A DNA stretch of 64,000 nucleotides, taken from positions 1,736,001 to 1,800,000 of the forward strand of contig NZ_CP089978.1 in NCBI RefSeq assembly GCF_030674635.1. The letters run 5' to 3'. The stretch is from Moraxella sp. ZY210820 (lineage in GTDB: Bacteria > Pseudomonadota > Gammaproteobacteria > Pseudomonadales > Moraxellaceae). A program made the position numbers and the translations under genes. Each line of letters opens with the position of its first letter. The first letter of the stretch is position 1. Of the stretch, positions 36,310 to 43,636 are shown piece by piece. The notes under the pieces were generated by a model. That model searched no databases, had not been told where the DNA came from, and saw only the letters and a program-made list of their open reading frames with translations.

Positions 36310-36410
36310 TGTGTTAGGATTAAATGTTTAAAAATATGAAATCATTATAAGAAAAATGGGCGGATTTTTCAAGGGTTTGGGGTGGCTAAAAAAGGATTTT
36401 GCCAATAAAA

Positions 36411-36453
36411 AAACACCGCTTGCCCTTTTTTAAAAAAGCAAACGGTGTTTTTC
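36411..36453. terminator. Island-type terminator hairpin
   Basis: AAACACCGCTTGC pairs with GCAAACGGTGTTTTT. It ends the ohr gene on the minus strand; a much-degraded DUS may precede it. Confidence 0.8.
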
Positions 36454-36463
36454 ATCACCAAAC

Positions 36464-36895
36464 TTACAAATCAAATGCTTCTACCACTTTCACGTGCAAA
36501 CGCACATCGACATTACCACGCACGGCATTTGAATAGGGGCAAACTTCGTGGGCTCTTGTGATGAGCTTTTTGGCGTCATCGGCACTGATGCCCTCTACCG
36601 TAATCGTGATGTCCAAATCTAGCCCAAACGCACCGTCTGCTTTTTGACCAATACCGACCGCAACGGTGGTGGAGGATTTTTTGGGTTTGATATTTAAACT
36701 TGGGGCAATATGGTTCATCGCACTGTCAAAACAGGCGGCATAGCCCATTGCAAACAGTTGTTCTGGGTTGGTGCCAACTTTGCCACTGTCATTTTGAAAG
36801 CCGACCAAATCAAAGCCGATAGAGCCATCATCAACTTGAGTGCGACCATCTCGTCCGCCTGTGGCAGTGGCTGAGGTGTGATAAAAGATTTTCAT
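36464..36895 (-). CDS. ohr: Organic hydroperoxide resistance protein (Ohr/OsmC)
   Basis: A 143-residue thiol peroxidase of the Ohr branch that reduces organic and fatty-acid hydroperoxides in the cytoplasm. The N-terminus is FYHTSATATGGRDGRTQVDDGSIGFDL, the peroxidatic cysteine is in GYAACFDSAMN (about residue 55), and the resolving cysteine is in HEVCPYSNAVRGNV (about 120). Length is typical. The regulator OhrR is encoded 1.5 kb upstream on the same strand, with two genes between. Confidence 0.92.
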   Translation of the reverse strand: MKIFYHTSATATGGRDGRTQVDDGSIGFDLVGFQNDSGKVGTNPEQLFAMGYAACFDSAMNHIAPSLNIKPKKSSTTVAVGIGQKADGAFGLDLDITITVEGISADDAKKLITRAHEVCPYSNAVRGNVDVRLHVKVVEAFDL

Positions 36896-36957
36896 AAAAT
36901 GCTCCTTATAAGCGTGTTAAAGTGTTGAAATTTCTATGGTTTAAGTTTGTGGGTTAA

Positions 36958-37410
36958 TCACATTCTTTTGGACAAATAAAGCGGCTCGCCCAATTTTTCC
37001 AGTAAAGACAACTCTTGTTCTAGCCAAGCCAAATGCTCTTCTTCGTCCGCAAAAATCTCTTCAATCAAGTTGCGAGTAGTGGCATCGCCCAGCTCATCGA
37101 CTTCTTTGATGAGTTTGTTTAGCCCTGTGCGAGCGTCTTTTTGCAGTTCATAATCGTTTTGTAAGGCTTCACGCAAGTTTGTGCCGATGTTGGGCTGGCT
37201 GACCGTAAAGTTAATCACACCGCCCAAGTCCAAAAGACGATTTTGCAGATTTTTAATGGTCTCTGGCTCATCGGCGATTTTATCGGTCATCTGACTTGCC
37301 AAAAGGCTTGCCCCCTCGCTTTCAATCACGGCAACGTGGCTTTTGTGCTGAATAAGGGCTTTCCAATAGACTGACAATAAGTCGTTGATGATGGTGTGGA
37401 TTTGGTTCAT
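36958..37410 (-). CDS. Ferritin-like (bacterioferritin/Dps-type) protein
   Basis: A 150-residue four-helix protein with metal-ligand patterns of the ferritin-like superfamily: LLSVYWKALIQHKSHVAVIESEGASLLA in helix 1, LREALQNDYELQKDARTG in the middle and EIFADEEEHLAWLEQELSLLEKL at the C-terminus. It would oxidise or store iron, limiting Fenton chemistry, which fits its place between ohr and ohrR. Exact subfamily is not certain; a haem-binding methionine typical of Bfr is not evident. Confidence 0.72.
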   Translation of the reverse strand: MNQIHTIINDLLSVYWKALIQHKSHVAVIESEGASLLASQMTDKIADEPETIKNLQNRLLDLGGVINFTVSQPNIGTNLREALQNDYELQKDARTGLNKLIKEVDELGDATTRNLIEEIFADEEEHLAWLEQELSLLEKLGEPLYLSKRM

Positions 37411-37489
37411 TTTGGCTCTCCTATGTGGGAATGATATTATTATAGTTTAAAATTAAATTGTGTGCAATAGTTTTTTGTAAAATTTTTTA

Positions 37490-37557
37490 AGGCTGCCTTA
37501 AAACTCATTTTGCCAATAAAAAACACCGCTTGAACCTTAATCCAAGCAGTGTGTTAT
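37490..37557. repeat. DUS variant plus terminator hairpin
   Basis: AGGCTGCCTTAA (37,490-37,501) has one change from AGGCTGCCTGAA. The imperfect hairpin ACACCGCTTGA...CCAAGCAGTGTGT ends the ECM4-type gene. Confidence 0.65.
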
Positions 37558-37558
37558 C

Positions 37559-38425
37559 TTATTCCCACCCCAATTTTGCCACTTTCGGCACGACACGGCT
37601 GGGATTGACATTGGCGAATGAATAAAAATAATTTTGCACGATATATTCTAAATCCACCGTGTTTTGAATACGGTCAATCTGATACAAATCAATCAGATAA
37701 CGATACAAGTTTTTAAATTCAGACAAAGGCTTTAAACTGCATTTAAACAAAGTGGCATACACTTTTTCAAAACGCACCAAAGTTGGAAACAGGAAAAAGT
37801 CCGACAGCGTGATGTCATCGCCAAACAGGTATTTTTGCGAAGCAAGGCGGTTGTTTAATGTTGCCAAATCATCAAACAATTCAAACAGATGTCGTTCATA
37901 ATCGCTTTGGGTTTTGGCAAAGCCGATATGATAGACCTTCACGGTGATGTGGTCGTTTAGCCAAGCGTTTAGGGCGATAATGTCGTTTTTTAACGGACTG
38001 GGGGCAAGATTGTGCTTACTTTTTGCCAAATCCTGCCAATGTTCTGCCAAATGCAGTGCCAAATCTGCCGAACTGTTGGAGACAATTTTATGCTCCTCCT
38101 TATCCCACAGCACAGGCACGGTTGCCCTGCCTGAAAAAGTGCGGTCGTGTTTTTGATAGAGTTCGTACAAATGCCCCACGCCAAACAAGGGGTCGGGATA
38201 ATGTTCATCAAAATCCCAACCGTCTGTTTTTAAGGGCGAAACGCTGGATACATCAATCGGCAAGCCCAAAAATTGCACCACCAAATTGGCACGGTGGGCA
38301 TAAGGACACGCCAGCGAAATGTACAAATGATAACGGTTCGCCATTGGCGTACTCTCTGTGATAATGGTATCGGTATGGCTTAATTCTTGGTCGGCAACCC
38401 ACTGACCGTTTTTCAGTAAAGACAT
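37559..38425 (-). CDS. Glutathionyl-hydroquinone reductase (ECM4/YqjG-type GST)
   Basis: A 288-residue Omega/Xi-class glutathione transferase that reduces glutathionyl-hydroquinones. The catalytic cysteine is in YISLACPYAHRANLVVQFLGL near residue 40, followed by VPVLWDKEEHKIVSNSSADLALHL and the C-terminal helical domain FGDDITLSDFFLFPTLVRFEKVY typical of the YqjG group. Its start overlaps the end of ohrR by 13 bases, so translation is probably coupled and expression is controlled by OhrR. Confidence 0.87.
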   Translation of the reverse strand: MSLLKNGQWVADQELSHTDTIITESTPMANRYHLYISLACPYAHRANLVVQFLGLPIDVSSVSPLKTDGWDFDEHYPDPLFGVGHLYELYQKHDRTFSGRATVPVLWDKEEHKIVSNSSADLALHLAEHWQDLAKSKHNLAPSPLKNDIIALNAWLNDHITVKVYHIGFAKTQSDYERHLFELFDDLATLNNRLASQKYLFGDDITLSDFFLFPTLVRFEKVYATLFKCSLKPLSEFKNLYRYLIDLYQIDRIQNTVDLEYIVQNYFYSFANVNPSRVVPKVAKLGWE

Positions 38426-38841
38426 AACACCTCCACTCGCTCCACGATTTTTTTAAGCAGTGCCACTTCATCAAAGGATAAATTAAGACACGCCTGCATT
38501 TGCTCTGGAATGGCAACGGCTTGATTTTCAAGTGTTTTTCCAGCTTCTGTTAGGCTAATCATCACACTTCTCTCATCGCTCATTGAGCGTTTTCGCTCCA
38601 CCAAGCCTTTGTTTTGTAAGCGTTTTAATAGTGGGGTTAGCGTACCACTATCAAGGTGCAGTTTGTCGCCAATCTCACCTACACTCTGTTCGCCAAATTC
38701 CCACAAAACGAGCATTACCAAATACTGCGGATAGGTCAAATCAAGTCTCTCCAAAAACGGTGTGTATTGCTTAATCATCGCTTTGGATAAGGCGTATAAG
38801 GGAAAGCAGATTTGATTGGATAGGCGTAATTGTTCGTGCAT
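38413..38841 (-). CDS. ohrR: Peroxide-sensing MarR-family repressor OhrR
   Basis: A 142-residue MarR protein of the OhrR type, which loses DNA binding when its reactive cysteine is oxidised by organic peroxide. That cysteine is in LSNQICFPLYALSKAM (about residue 13). The winged helix is YPQYLVMLVLWEFGEQSVGEIGDKLHLDSGTLTPLLKRLQNKGLVERKRSMSDERSVMISLTE. A second cysteine lies near residue 112 and a third near the C-terminus, as in some two-Cys OhrR. It heads a run ohrR-ECM4-ferritin-ohr on one strand. Confidence 0.9.
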   Translation of the reverse strand: MHEQLRLSNQICFPLYALSKAMIKQYTPFLERLDLTYPQYLVMLVLWEFGEQSVGEIGDKLHLDSGTLTPLLKRLQNKGLVERKRSMSDERSVMISLTEAGKTLENQAVAIPEQMQACLNLSFDEVALLKKIVERVEVLCLY

Positions 38842-38950
38842 TGTCTTAAATGGTTTGATAAAAATGGAGTGATATTATAATACAAAATTATCTTGTTTAC
38901 AATTATATTGATAAAAACAACACTGCTATTTTTTGCAAGCGATGTTTATC

Positions 38951-39283
38951 CTAATGCCCACCCATTTTGGACAGCGTATTCATCATTATCACCCCAGCCA
39001 AAATCAAGCCAATGCTCGCCATTCCCCAAAAATCCACTTTTTCGCCAAACACCACCACGCCAACAATCGCCGTCAAAACAAGCCCGACACCAGACCATAT
39101 CGCATACGCCATTCCAAGCGGTATGGATTTTAGCGTTAAAGACAAACAATAAAACGCCACAATAAAACCAATCACAAAACCCACAGAGGGCAAAGGTTTG
39201 GTAAAGCCTTGTGAGAGCTTCATCATCGTTGTGCCAAACACTTCACTACAAATGGCAATCGCCAATAAAATAGACCAGTGCAT
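38951..39283 (-). CDS. SMR-family multidrug efflux protein, copy 3
   Basis: This 110-residue SMR transporter is nearly identical to copies 1 and 2; the membrane glutamate is in AICSEVFGTTMMKL, with AYAIWSGVGLVLT in helix 3. It follows MarR copy 3 by about 30 bases on the same strand, the same arrangement as copy 1. Four short helices and a C-terminal LSKMGGH are shared by all copies. Its downstream hairpin is degenerate. Confidence 0.92.
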   Translation of the reverse strand: MHWSILLAIAICSEVFGTTMMKLSQGFTKPLPSVGFVIGFIVAFYCLSLTLKSIPLGMAYAIWSGVGLVLTAIVGVVVFGEKVDFWGMASIGLILAGVIMMNTLSKMGGH

Positions 39284-39315
39284 CATTACTCCAAAAATAA
39301 AAAATAAAATTAAAA

Positions 39316-39753
39316 TTAACTTTCCAAATGATTTGCCATTAAGGTTTGCAAGTTTTGCATTTCTTTTAATAACAATAACATTCGCTCATTACCAAACTCA
39401 TCAATGATTTGTTGTTCAAGGTTTAATAGAGGTTCAATAATAGGTTTAGCAAAGGCTTTACCCTTATCGGTCAAGGATAGGATTTTTTCTCGTTTGTCAT
39501 TTTGACTAATGATACTTGTGATTAAACCGTCTGCCTCAAAGCGTTTGCATAAAGTGTTAATGGTTTGTTTGGCAAGCACATATTCATCGGCAATTTGTTT
39601 TTGCGTGCGACATTCATTGACCCAAAGAGCATAAAAAATCGCCAATTCATTATCGCTAATGCCATATTTTTTGGCAAAAATGGCATAGCTTGCCACTATT
39701 TTGGTGGAAATATCGCCCAGTTGGTCTAGGGGATTTTTGGGGGTATTGCTCAT
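39316..39753 (-). CDS. MarR-family regulator, copy 3
   Basis: A 145-residue MarR repressor. The winged helix is NELAIFYALWVNECRTQKQIADEYVLAKQTINTLCKRFEADGLITSIISQNDKREKILSLTDKGKAFA. Its second half closely matches copy 2, its first half is more divergent (MSNTPKNPLDQLGDISTKIVASYAIFAKKYG). I start at 39,753, 7 bases from the palindromic operator, rather than 7 codons upstream. It controls SMR copy 3 by position. Confidence 0.9.
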   Translation of the reverse strand: MSNTPKNPLDQLGDISTKIVASYAIFAKKYGISDNELAIFYALWVNECRTQKQIADEYVLAKQTINTLCKRFEADGLITSIISQNDKREKILSLTDKGKAFAKPIIEPLLNLEQQIIDEFGNERMLLLLKEMQNLQTLMANHLES

Positions 39754-39760
39754 AAAAATA

Positions 39761-39803
39761 GTCCTAAAATTCACTAATTGCGTATTTTAGTCAATTTTAG
39801 GAC
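39761..39803. promoter_or_regulatory. Palindromic operator upstream of MarR copy 3
   Basis: GTCCTAAAATTCAC and GTCAATTTTAGGAC are arranged over 43 bases, exactly as before the other MarR copies but with different arm bases, consistent with co-evolved specificity. Confidence 0.7.
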
Positions 39804-39831
39804 GAATTGCAAGGGGTCTGTAAATTTTTTC

Positions 39832-39901
39832 AGGCTGCCTGAAAGTTTGTTTTGCAAAATTTTAAAAGAAAAACACCGCTTGAACCAAAATCCAAACGGC
39901 A
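39832..39901. repeat. Simonsiella-type DUS plus hairpin
   Basis: AGGCTGCCTGAA is at 39,832-39,843. The hairpin ACACCGCTTGAA...CAAACGGCATT (39,872-39,901) has a mismatched right arm; it ends MBL copy 2. Confidence 0.8.
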
Positions 39902-39907
39902 TTCTCA

Positions 39908-40750
39908 TTAACCCCCTACCACCGTAAACACCTTATTTTTCAGGCGATATTCGCTTTTTTCATCGTGGGCGAACTGGGTAATGGTGGGTTTGTTTTGGCA
40001 AAGCTCACGCATTTTTGCTGTGCTTTGCCTATGTAATTTGCCGTCCATACATACGCCGTCAATGTTGCCGGCAAGCATATCTTGTTCGCTGTATGACGCA
40101 TCTCCGCCAATCAAAATATAATGCTCGCCCATATCCACCACCACCGCCAAATGCCCCAGCGTATGTCCTGCGGTTGGCACAAGGCGGATTTTGCCGTCTT
40201 TGGTCAATTTATGACTTTGTTCAAAACTTTCAAACGCCCCATCATTAAAGGTGATACCGCAAGGATTAAACCAATCAGGATAGTGCATTGTCAAATAGCC
40301 GTTCATCACCGCATTGGGGGCGTTGATTGCCTGTTTTTCCATCTCACTCATCACAAATCGGCTGTTTGGAAAATGGGCAATACCGCCTGCGTGGTCGCCG
40401 TGCATATGGGTCATTACCACTGTGTCAATGCGTAAAGGGTCAAAGCCGTTTGCCTTTAAAATTTCGCCCACTTCTTCGTGTTTTTTGACCCCACGCCGTT
40501 CGCAAAACTGCATAAATGGGTGCCACCACGGTTGATAGCCCTTGTCATTGGCGGAAGAGCTTTCGCCTGTATCCACCAAAATCAAACCCTCATCGTGTTC
40601 AATCAGCCAGCAACCAATCGGCAGTTTGGGCGACCATTTTTTATCGGTCAGCACATCAAGCACACGGGCAGGACGGGCAAAAAAGCGTGCCACTTGATGA
40701 TGAATTTTGATTTGTACCCAACCTGTTGTCAGACAATGCACTTTAATCAT
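39908..40750 (-). CDS. MBL-fold lactonase-like hydrolase, copy 2
   Basis: The 280-residue protein is a close paralogue of the one at 25,054 (same zinc motif THMHGDHAGG, PTAGHTLGHLAV, GGDASYSEQD). Most differences are conservative. In copy 1 the TetR gene lies directly beyond the operator; here an AT-rich islet of about 1 kb has been inserted between MBL copy 2 and TetR copy 2. Substrate unknown. Confidence 0.85.
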   Translation of the reverse strand: MIKVHCLTTGWVQIKIHHQVARFFARPARVLDVLTDKKWSPKLPIGCWLIEHDEGLILVDTGESSSANDKGYQPWWHPFMQFCERRGVKKHEEVGEILKANGFDPLRIDTVVMTHMHGDHAGGIAHFPNSRFVMSEMEKQAINAPNAVMNGYLTMHYPDWFNPCGITFNDGAFESFEQSHKLTKDGKIRLVPTAGHTLGHLAVVVDMGEHYILIGGDASYSEQDMLAGNIDGVCMDGKLHRQSTAKMRELCQNKPTITQFAHDEKSEYRLKNKVFTVVGG

Positions 40751-40825
40751 TGTTAAAACCTTGTTTTGTCAAATTGAGTATATTTTACAAGGCATAAACA
40801 AGCCGTACAAACACCAAAATACTTG

Positions 40826-40852
40826 TATTTAATAGGATATACGGATAAAATA
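40826..40852. promoter_or_regulatory. TetR-operator-like palindrome, MBL side
   Basis: This is a 27-bp relative of the site at 25,971-25,997, in the position expected for the MBL promoter. A second copy lies at 41,819-41,845 on the TetR side of the inserted islet. Confidence 0.6.
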
Positions 40853-40934
40853 GTAAAAAATGTATGGATATTTTGAAAATAAAAACCCAACTCAAATGAT
40901 TTGGGTTTTTATTTTTTTTGTGGATTGATTTGGA

Positions 40935-41321
40935 TTAAGTCAGAAAATAGATAAACTTATCATCAGAATGTTCTGCATCAAGAACAACGGTTTTTACGGA
41001 TTTGTTCTGTATTTTTAAATACTCATTAAAATCGCCATAAGGAACAAAGAAAGCATTTTCAAAGACGGCAGATAATTCACTTAATTTTTGAACCAATAAT
41101 TCAAAACCCATCTCAATAATGTACAGCGATAATAGAGAATGAACATCGCCATTCACATCAGATATAACACACAAACAAGAAATATCATCAGAAACAGTCA
41201 TTTTATCCAGTTCATCAATTTGACAAACCACAATCTTATTTTTATCAAGTTCAAACAAATTCATCATTAGATTGCTTGCTTGATTGATGTCATATTTTTT
41301 ATCTACAAGAATATCTATCAT
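40935..41321 (-). CDS. Hypothetical acidic protein in AT-rich islet
   Basis: This 128-residue protein (MIDILVDKKYDINQASNLMMNLFELDKNKIVVCQIDELDKM...) is acidic, with no signal peptide or membrane segment. I do not recognise a family. Small acidic cytoplasmic proteins of this size, paired with another small gene, are common as immunity proteins, but nothing here proves that. The gene and the broken one upstream are much more AT-rich than the surrounding island and lie between duplicated operator-like sites, so they arrived together. Confidence 0.6.
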   Translation of the reverse strand: MIDILVDKKYDINQASNLMMNLFELDKNKIVVCQIDELDKMTVSDDISCLCVISDVNGDVHSLLSLYIIEMGFELLVQKLSELSAVFENAFFVPYGDFNEYLKIQNKSVKTVVLDAEHSDDKFIYFLT

Positions 41322-41357
41322 TATGAAACACTTTTTTATTCTAAGTTAAATCAATAC

Positions 41358-41611
41358 TTAATATGTGATAAAAAACTCATCTATGATTTGCTTATTTTCA
41401 TCAAATATAAGCTCATATTTTGCCACACAATGAGAATGATGATAAAGATGATTGAATATGTCTTATTTAAATTCTCTTTAATAAACCAACAATGTTGTAA
41501 TTCATCAATAGAATAGAATAAATCCAGTTCATCGGCACGATTATTCTTTAATAACCCATCTAAATATTGGATTGCTTGGCGTATTAAAAACTCATTATTC
41601 ATATGTATCAT
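41358..41611 (-). pseudogene. Frameshifted small hypothetical gene in AT-rich islet
   Basis: The frame from 41,611 (or MNNEF at 41,602) reads EFLIRQAIQYLDGLLKNNRADELDLFYSIDELQHCWFIKEN, then drifts into hydrophobic low-complexity residues. An overlapping frame reads IFNHLYHHSHCVAKYELIFDENKQIIDEFFITY and stops at 41,358, which looks like the natural continuation. A one-base indel near 41,450 would explain this. The product family is unknown; it would be the first gene of a two-gene unit with the ORF at 40,935. Confidence 0.5.
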
Positions 41612-41818
41612 ATCAATAATATTATATTCTATGTGATAGGCTAATTAGATTGAATTGCAATTTATTTTGTCAATATAAAGGCTTATAAAAAATCAAAAAG
41701 TAAAATAAGATATTAAAAATAGTCTGTTTTTACTTTCATATATGACAAGTATTTATTATATAAATAAACAATTAATTTGTCAAAAAAATAATCTTAGAAA
41801 AATGATAAAAATAGCTTG

Positions 41819-41845
41819 TATTTAACAGGATATACAGATAAAATA
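41819..41845. promoter_or_regulatory. TetR-operator-like palindrome, TetR side
   Basis: This 27-bp copy differs from 40,826-40,852 at only a few positions and lies 30 bases before TetR copy 2, mirroring the single site of the first module. Confidence 0.6.
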
Positions 41846-41875
41846 TTAAAAATGTATGCTTATTTTAAAAAAAAG

Positions 41876-42454
41876 ATGAACGAGTTCAATACCGATTTAA
41901 GGGTCGTTAAAACCCATCTGGCAATCCAAAACGCTTTGATTGAATTATTAGATGAAAAACCGTTTGAAAAAGTGCAAGTCCAAGAAATCATTGAAAAAGC
42001 CTTGATTAACCGCACCACTTTTTACCGTTATTATTCGGGCAAAAGCGATTTGGTCGGCAAATTGATAAAAGAAGTGAAAGCGGAATATCAAGACCTGCTC
42101 AAAAAGCGTTTTGAAAGCGATAATTTACTGCGATTTATGCAAACCATCGGCAATCGCTTATTGGAAAAAAGACGGCTGATTTTGGCACTTTGGCAAATCA
42201 AAACCCCACGCCATCATTTGTATGACGATATGCACACGCTGTTAAAAAACGCCTTTATCGCCCACGCCAAACGGATAACATCAGACGATAAAAATTGGGC
42301 TGATAAAAACTGGGATTACCAAGCCCATATTTTTGCCACCATCGCCCTTGAAAGCCATAAATATTATTTTGAACAAGGCAAACTTTTGCCCATTCCACAG
42401 GTGTTTGAGGCGTGGATAGAAATGGTGCAGGTGTTGAAAAGCGTTGGGGAGTAA
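41876..42454 (+). CDS. TetR/AcrR-family regulator, copy 2
   Basis: A 192-residue TetR-family protein, nearly identical to copy 1 (26,040) through the helix-turn-helix (INRTTFYRYYSGKSDLVGKLIKEVKAEYQDLLKKRF) and the middle of the ligand domain. It has a five-residue insertion (ADKNW repeat) near residue 140 from a short tandem duplication. I start at MNEF (41,876), preceded by a purine-rich stretch; the longer ORF opens at a TTG. It presumably binds the flanking palindromes. Confidence 0.87.
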   Translation: MNEFNTDLRVVKTHLAIQNALIELLDEKPFEKVQVQEIIEKALINRTTFYRYYSGKSDLVGKLIKEVKAEYQDLLKKRFESDNLLRFMQTIGNRLLEKRRLILALWQIKTPRHHLYDDMHTLLKNAFIAHAKRITSDDKNWADKNWDYQAHIFATIALESHKYYFEQGKLLPIPQVFEAWIEMVQVLKSVGE

Positions 42455-42470
42455 ATGGTAAAATATTGCA

Positions 42471-42506
42471 GAAAAACCACCGCTTGCATGATTACAAGCG
42501 GTGTTT
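42471..42506. terminator. Island-type hairpin without DUS
   Basis: ACCACCGCTTG pairs with CAAGCGGTGTT between convergent TetR copy 2 and nitronate monooxygenase genes. Confidence 0.75.
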
Positions 42507-42519
42507 GTTTATGGTTAAA

Positions 42520-43467
42520 TCAAGCCATCAACTCATCAATCAATTCTTTCACGCTTTTGATTTTGTTAATTTGTGAAATACCATTACCCACCGACACATA
42601 GCCGTTGTCAAAATTACCTTCTAACATACCCAAACGCATTCCTGTGCCAGCATTCATCACCTTGGCAATGTCGGCACGGGTTGCCCCATTTTCACTCATT
42701 TCAAAGCATTTTTTCGCCAATTCGGTCGGCAAAGAGCGGTAATAATACGGCTCGGTGCGGAACAACAGCAAATCATTAGCCGTTGCATTCACAATCCATT
42801 CTTTGACTTTTTGATGACTTCGGCACTCAAAAGTCGCGATAAATGCCGTACCAATCCACACGCCTTCCGCCCCAAGCATCAAGGCAGCCTGTACCGCTTT
42901 TTTATCAGCAATGCCACCAGCCAGCATCATCGGCAAATCCACTTTACCCACAAATTCTGAAAGCACATTAAAACTGCCCACTTCTTTCATCGGCAAAGTA
43001 CCGCCCTCATCAAACCCTGTCAGCACCAAAATATCCGCCCCCAAGTTTTGGGCTTTTAGTGCGTCCGCTAAATTAGGATTATGCAGACGGCAGATGATTT
43101 TAATGCCCGCCTGTTTGAGTTTGGCATAAATTTCAGGGTCAAGCCAGCCGTTATCCAGCACCACAGGCACGCCTTCTTCAATAAACAAATCCACCATTAA
43201 AGGAATCAGCGAAAAATCGTACGACAACATAAATGGCACGCCAAAAGGCTTATCGGTCAAGGCTTTGACCTTGCGGATTTCGTTACGCATACGCTCTAAA
43301 ACTTCTTCGTTGGAAGTGGGGTTGGTCGTCTGCCCTGCGTGTGGGGCTAAAAAACCCAGTCCGCCAGCCTCCGCCACGCTCGCCACCAGATGGGCGTCCG
43401 TCAGCCACGACATTGGGGCTTGGACGATAGGGTGTTTGATGTTTAAGATTTGGGTAATGCGGTTCAT
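42520..43467 (-). CDS. Nitronate monooxygenase-like flavoprotein
   Basis: A 315-residue TIM-barrel FMN protein of the nitronate monooxygenase/2-nitropropane dioxygenase family, which oxidises toxic alkyl nitronates. Features are the N-terminal IKHPIVQAPMSWLTDAHLVASVAEAGGLGFLAPHAG, the central GADILVLTGFDEGGTLP, and the phosphate-binding MLAGGIADKKAVQAALMLGAEGVWIGTAF. It would have been divergent from LysR copy 2 before the RecQ/DprA cargo came in, and is a likely original target of that regulator. Confidence 0.88.
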   Translation of the reverse strand: MNRITQILNIKHPIVQAPMSWLTDAHLVASVAEAGGLGFLAPHAGQTTNPTSNEEVLERMRNEIRKVKALTDKPFGVPFMLSYDFSLIPLMVDLFIEEGVPVVLDNGWLDPEIYAKLKQAGIKIICRLHNPNLADALKAQNLGADILVLTGFDEGGTLPMKEVGSFNVLSEFVGKVDLPMMLAGGIADKKAVQAALMLGAEGVWIGTAFIATFECRSHQKVKEWIVNATANDLLLFRTEPYYYRSLPTELAKKCFEMSENGATRADIAKVMNAGTGMRLGMLEGNFDNGYVSVGNGISQINKIKSVKELIDELMA

Positions 43468-43551
43468 TGGATTTTCCTATTTGAATGAAAAGAATGGGGC
43501 GTATTTTAACGGTTTTGGATTTGGGATGGAATGAGTGAAAATGGGAAGGTG

Positions 43552-43605
43552 GTTTTCGGATTTGGAAATATATCATTTGAAAAAGCTGTCAAAAAAATCT
43601 ATAAT
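43552..43605 (+). promoter_or_regulatory. Shared 17-bp flank and promoter of the RecQ-PRTase/DprA cassette
   Basis: GTTTTCGGATTTGGAAA (43,552-43,568) is identical to 27,695-27,711. Immediately after it TTGAAA (43,577-43,582) and TATAAT (43,600-43,605) lie 17 bp apart, a good promoter for the cassette. Confidence 0.75.
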
Positions 43606-43636
43606 ATCCAAAATCTCAATCAAGGAATAACACATT

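Noticed and set aside
42494..42502. ACAAGCGGT, the Actinobacillus-type uptake 9-mer
   Set aside because: It occurs within an island-type terminator hairpin whose arms vary (AAGCGGT, AAACGGT). I found this exact 9-mer only here, so it is more likely coincidence than Pasteurellaceae uptake signalling.
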